Shown here: in pieces, positions 63,940 to 64,000 of the stretch
Layout of the letters: every line of letters starts with the position of its first letter
How positions within the stretch are numbered: position 1 is the stretch's first letter
Assembly: GCF_000006565.2 (NCBI RefSeq)
Contig: NC_031476.1
Coordinates: 2,690,458 to 2,754,457 of the forward strand
DNA from: Toxoplasma gondii ME49
Taxonomy: Eukaryota; Apicomplexa; Conoidasida; Eucoccidiorida; Sarcocystidae
Direction of reading: 5' to 3'
DNA length: 64,000 bases
Notes under the pieces: model-generated
Database searches by the model: none
What the model was told of the DNA's origin: nothing
The model's input: only the letters and a program-made list of their open reading frames with translations
Program-made: the position numbers and the translations under genes

Positions 63940-64000
63940 ATGCTCGACTGGAGGGAAGTGACGTTTCCGTTTCGCAGGGGCACCAAGAAGGGGATCTCGC
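63940..64000 (+). CDS. Possible start of a gene cut by the window end
   Basis: After a long pyrimidine-rich stretch, an ATG at 63940 opens a frame reading MLDWREVTFPFRRGTKKGIS to the last base, with coding-like composition. An ATG in another frame ten bases upstream stops within eleven codons. Too little is present to name a family. Confidence 0.35.
   Translation, partial: MLDWREVTFPFRRGTKKGIS

Overview
The window looks like nuclear DNA of a tissue-cyst-forming coccidian apicomplexan (Toxoplasma, Neospora, Hammondia type). The evidence is eukaryotic intron-rich genes with GT-AG introns, purine-type start contexts (aaaATGG, caaagATGG), long pyrimidine-rich leaders, frequent TGCATGC words, and TA/TATG microsatellites inside introns and spacers. 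There is no operon logic: each gene is a separate unit, and I cannot name the species from sequence alone. Exon limits were worked out by hand from GT/AG sites, reading phase and family conservation.

Layout. 1-3229 (+): 3' part of a Prp43/DHX15-type DEAH-box helicase (three exons). 5963-9975 (+): unrecognised 929-residue protein with two hydrophobic segments. 13087-13233 (+): orphan exon-like stretch. 14384-19599 (+): six-exon MFS transporter of the oxalate/formate antiporter type, with an in-frame 87-bp duplication across its stop codon. 22882-23759 (-): probable coding exon, unrecognised. 24074-27765 (-): COQ10 (coenzyme Q-binding START protein) with long extensions and a 44-bp perfect palindrome in an intron. 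29683-30681 (-): single-exon membrane-anchored coiled-coil protein. 34932-37121 (+): NUDC. About 38776-40353 (-): signal-peptide, single-TM protein, convergent with NUDC. 42588-42661 (-): tRNA-Arg(ACG). 45225-54469 (+): ten-exon SulP anion transporter with STAS domain, a 400-residue N-terminal extension and a 340-residue loop insertion. 58806-60591 (+): RPB8, the shared RNA polymerase subunit. 63940-64000 (+): possible start of another gene.

The genes cover basic cell functions: spliceosome recycling and ribosome maturation (Prp43), transcription (RPB8), dynein/Hsp90-linked chaperoning (NUDC), ubiquinone function (COQ10) and solute transport (MFS, SulP). I found no mobile element with coding capacity, no CRISPR array and no obvious new multi-gene system. 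The most unusual signals are non-coding or architectural: the 44-bp palindrome, a recurring GGTGTACGTACACC palindrome near several genes, the stop-codon duplication, a 20-bp exon-end copy inside a SulP intron, and the very large SulP loop.
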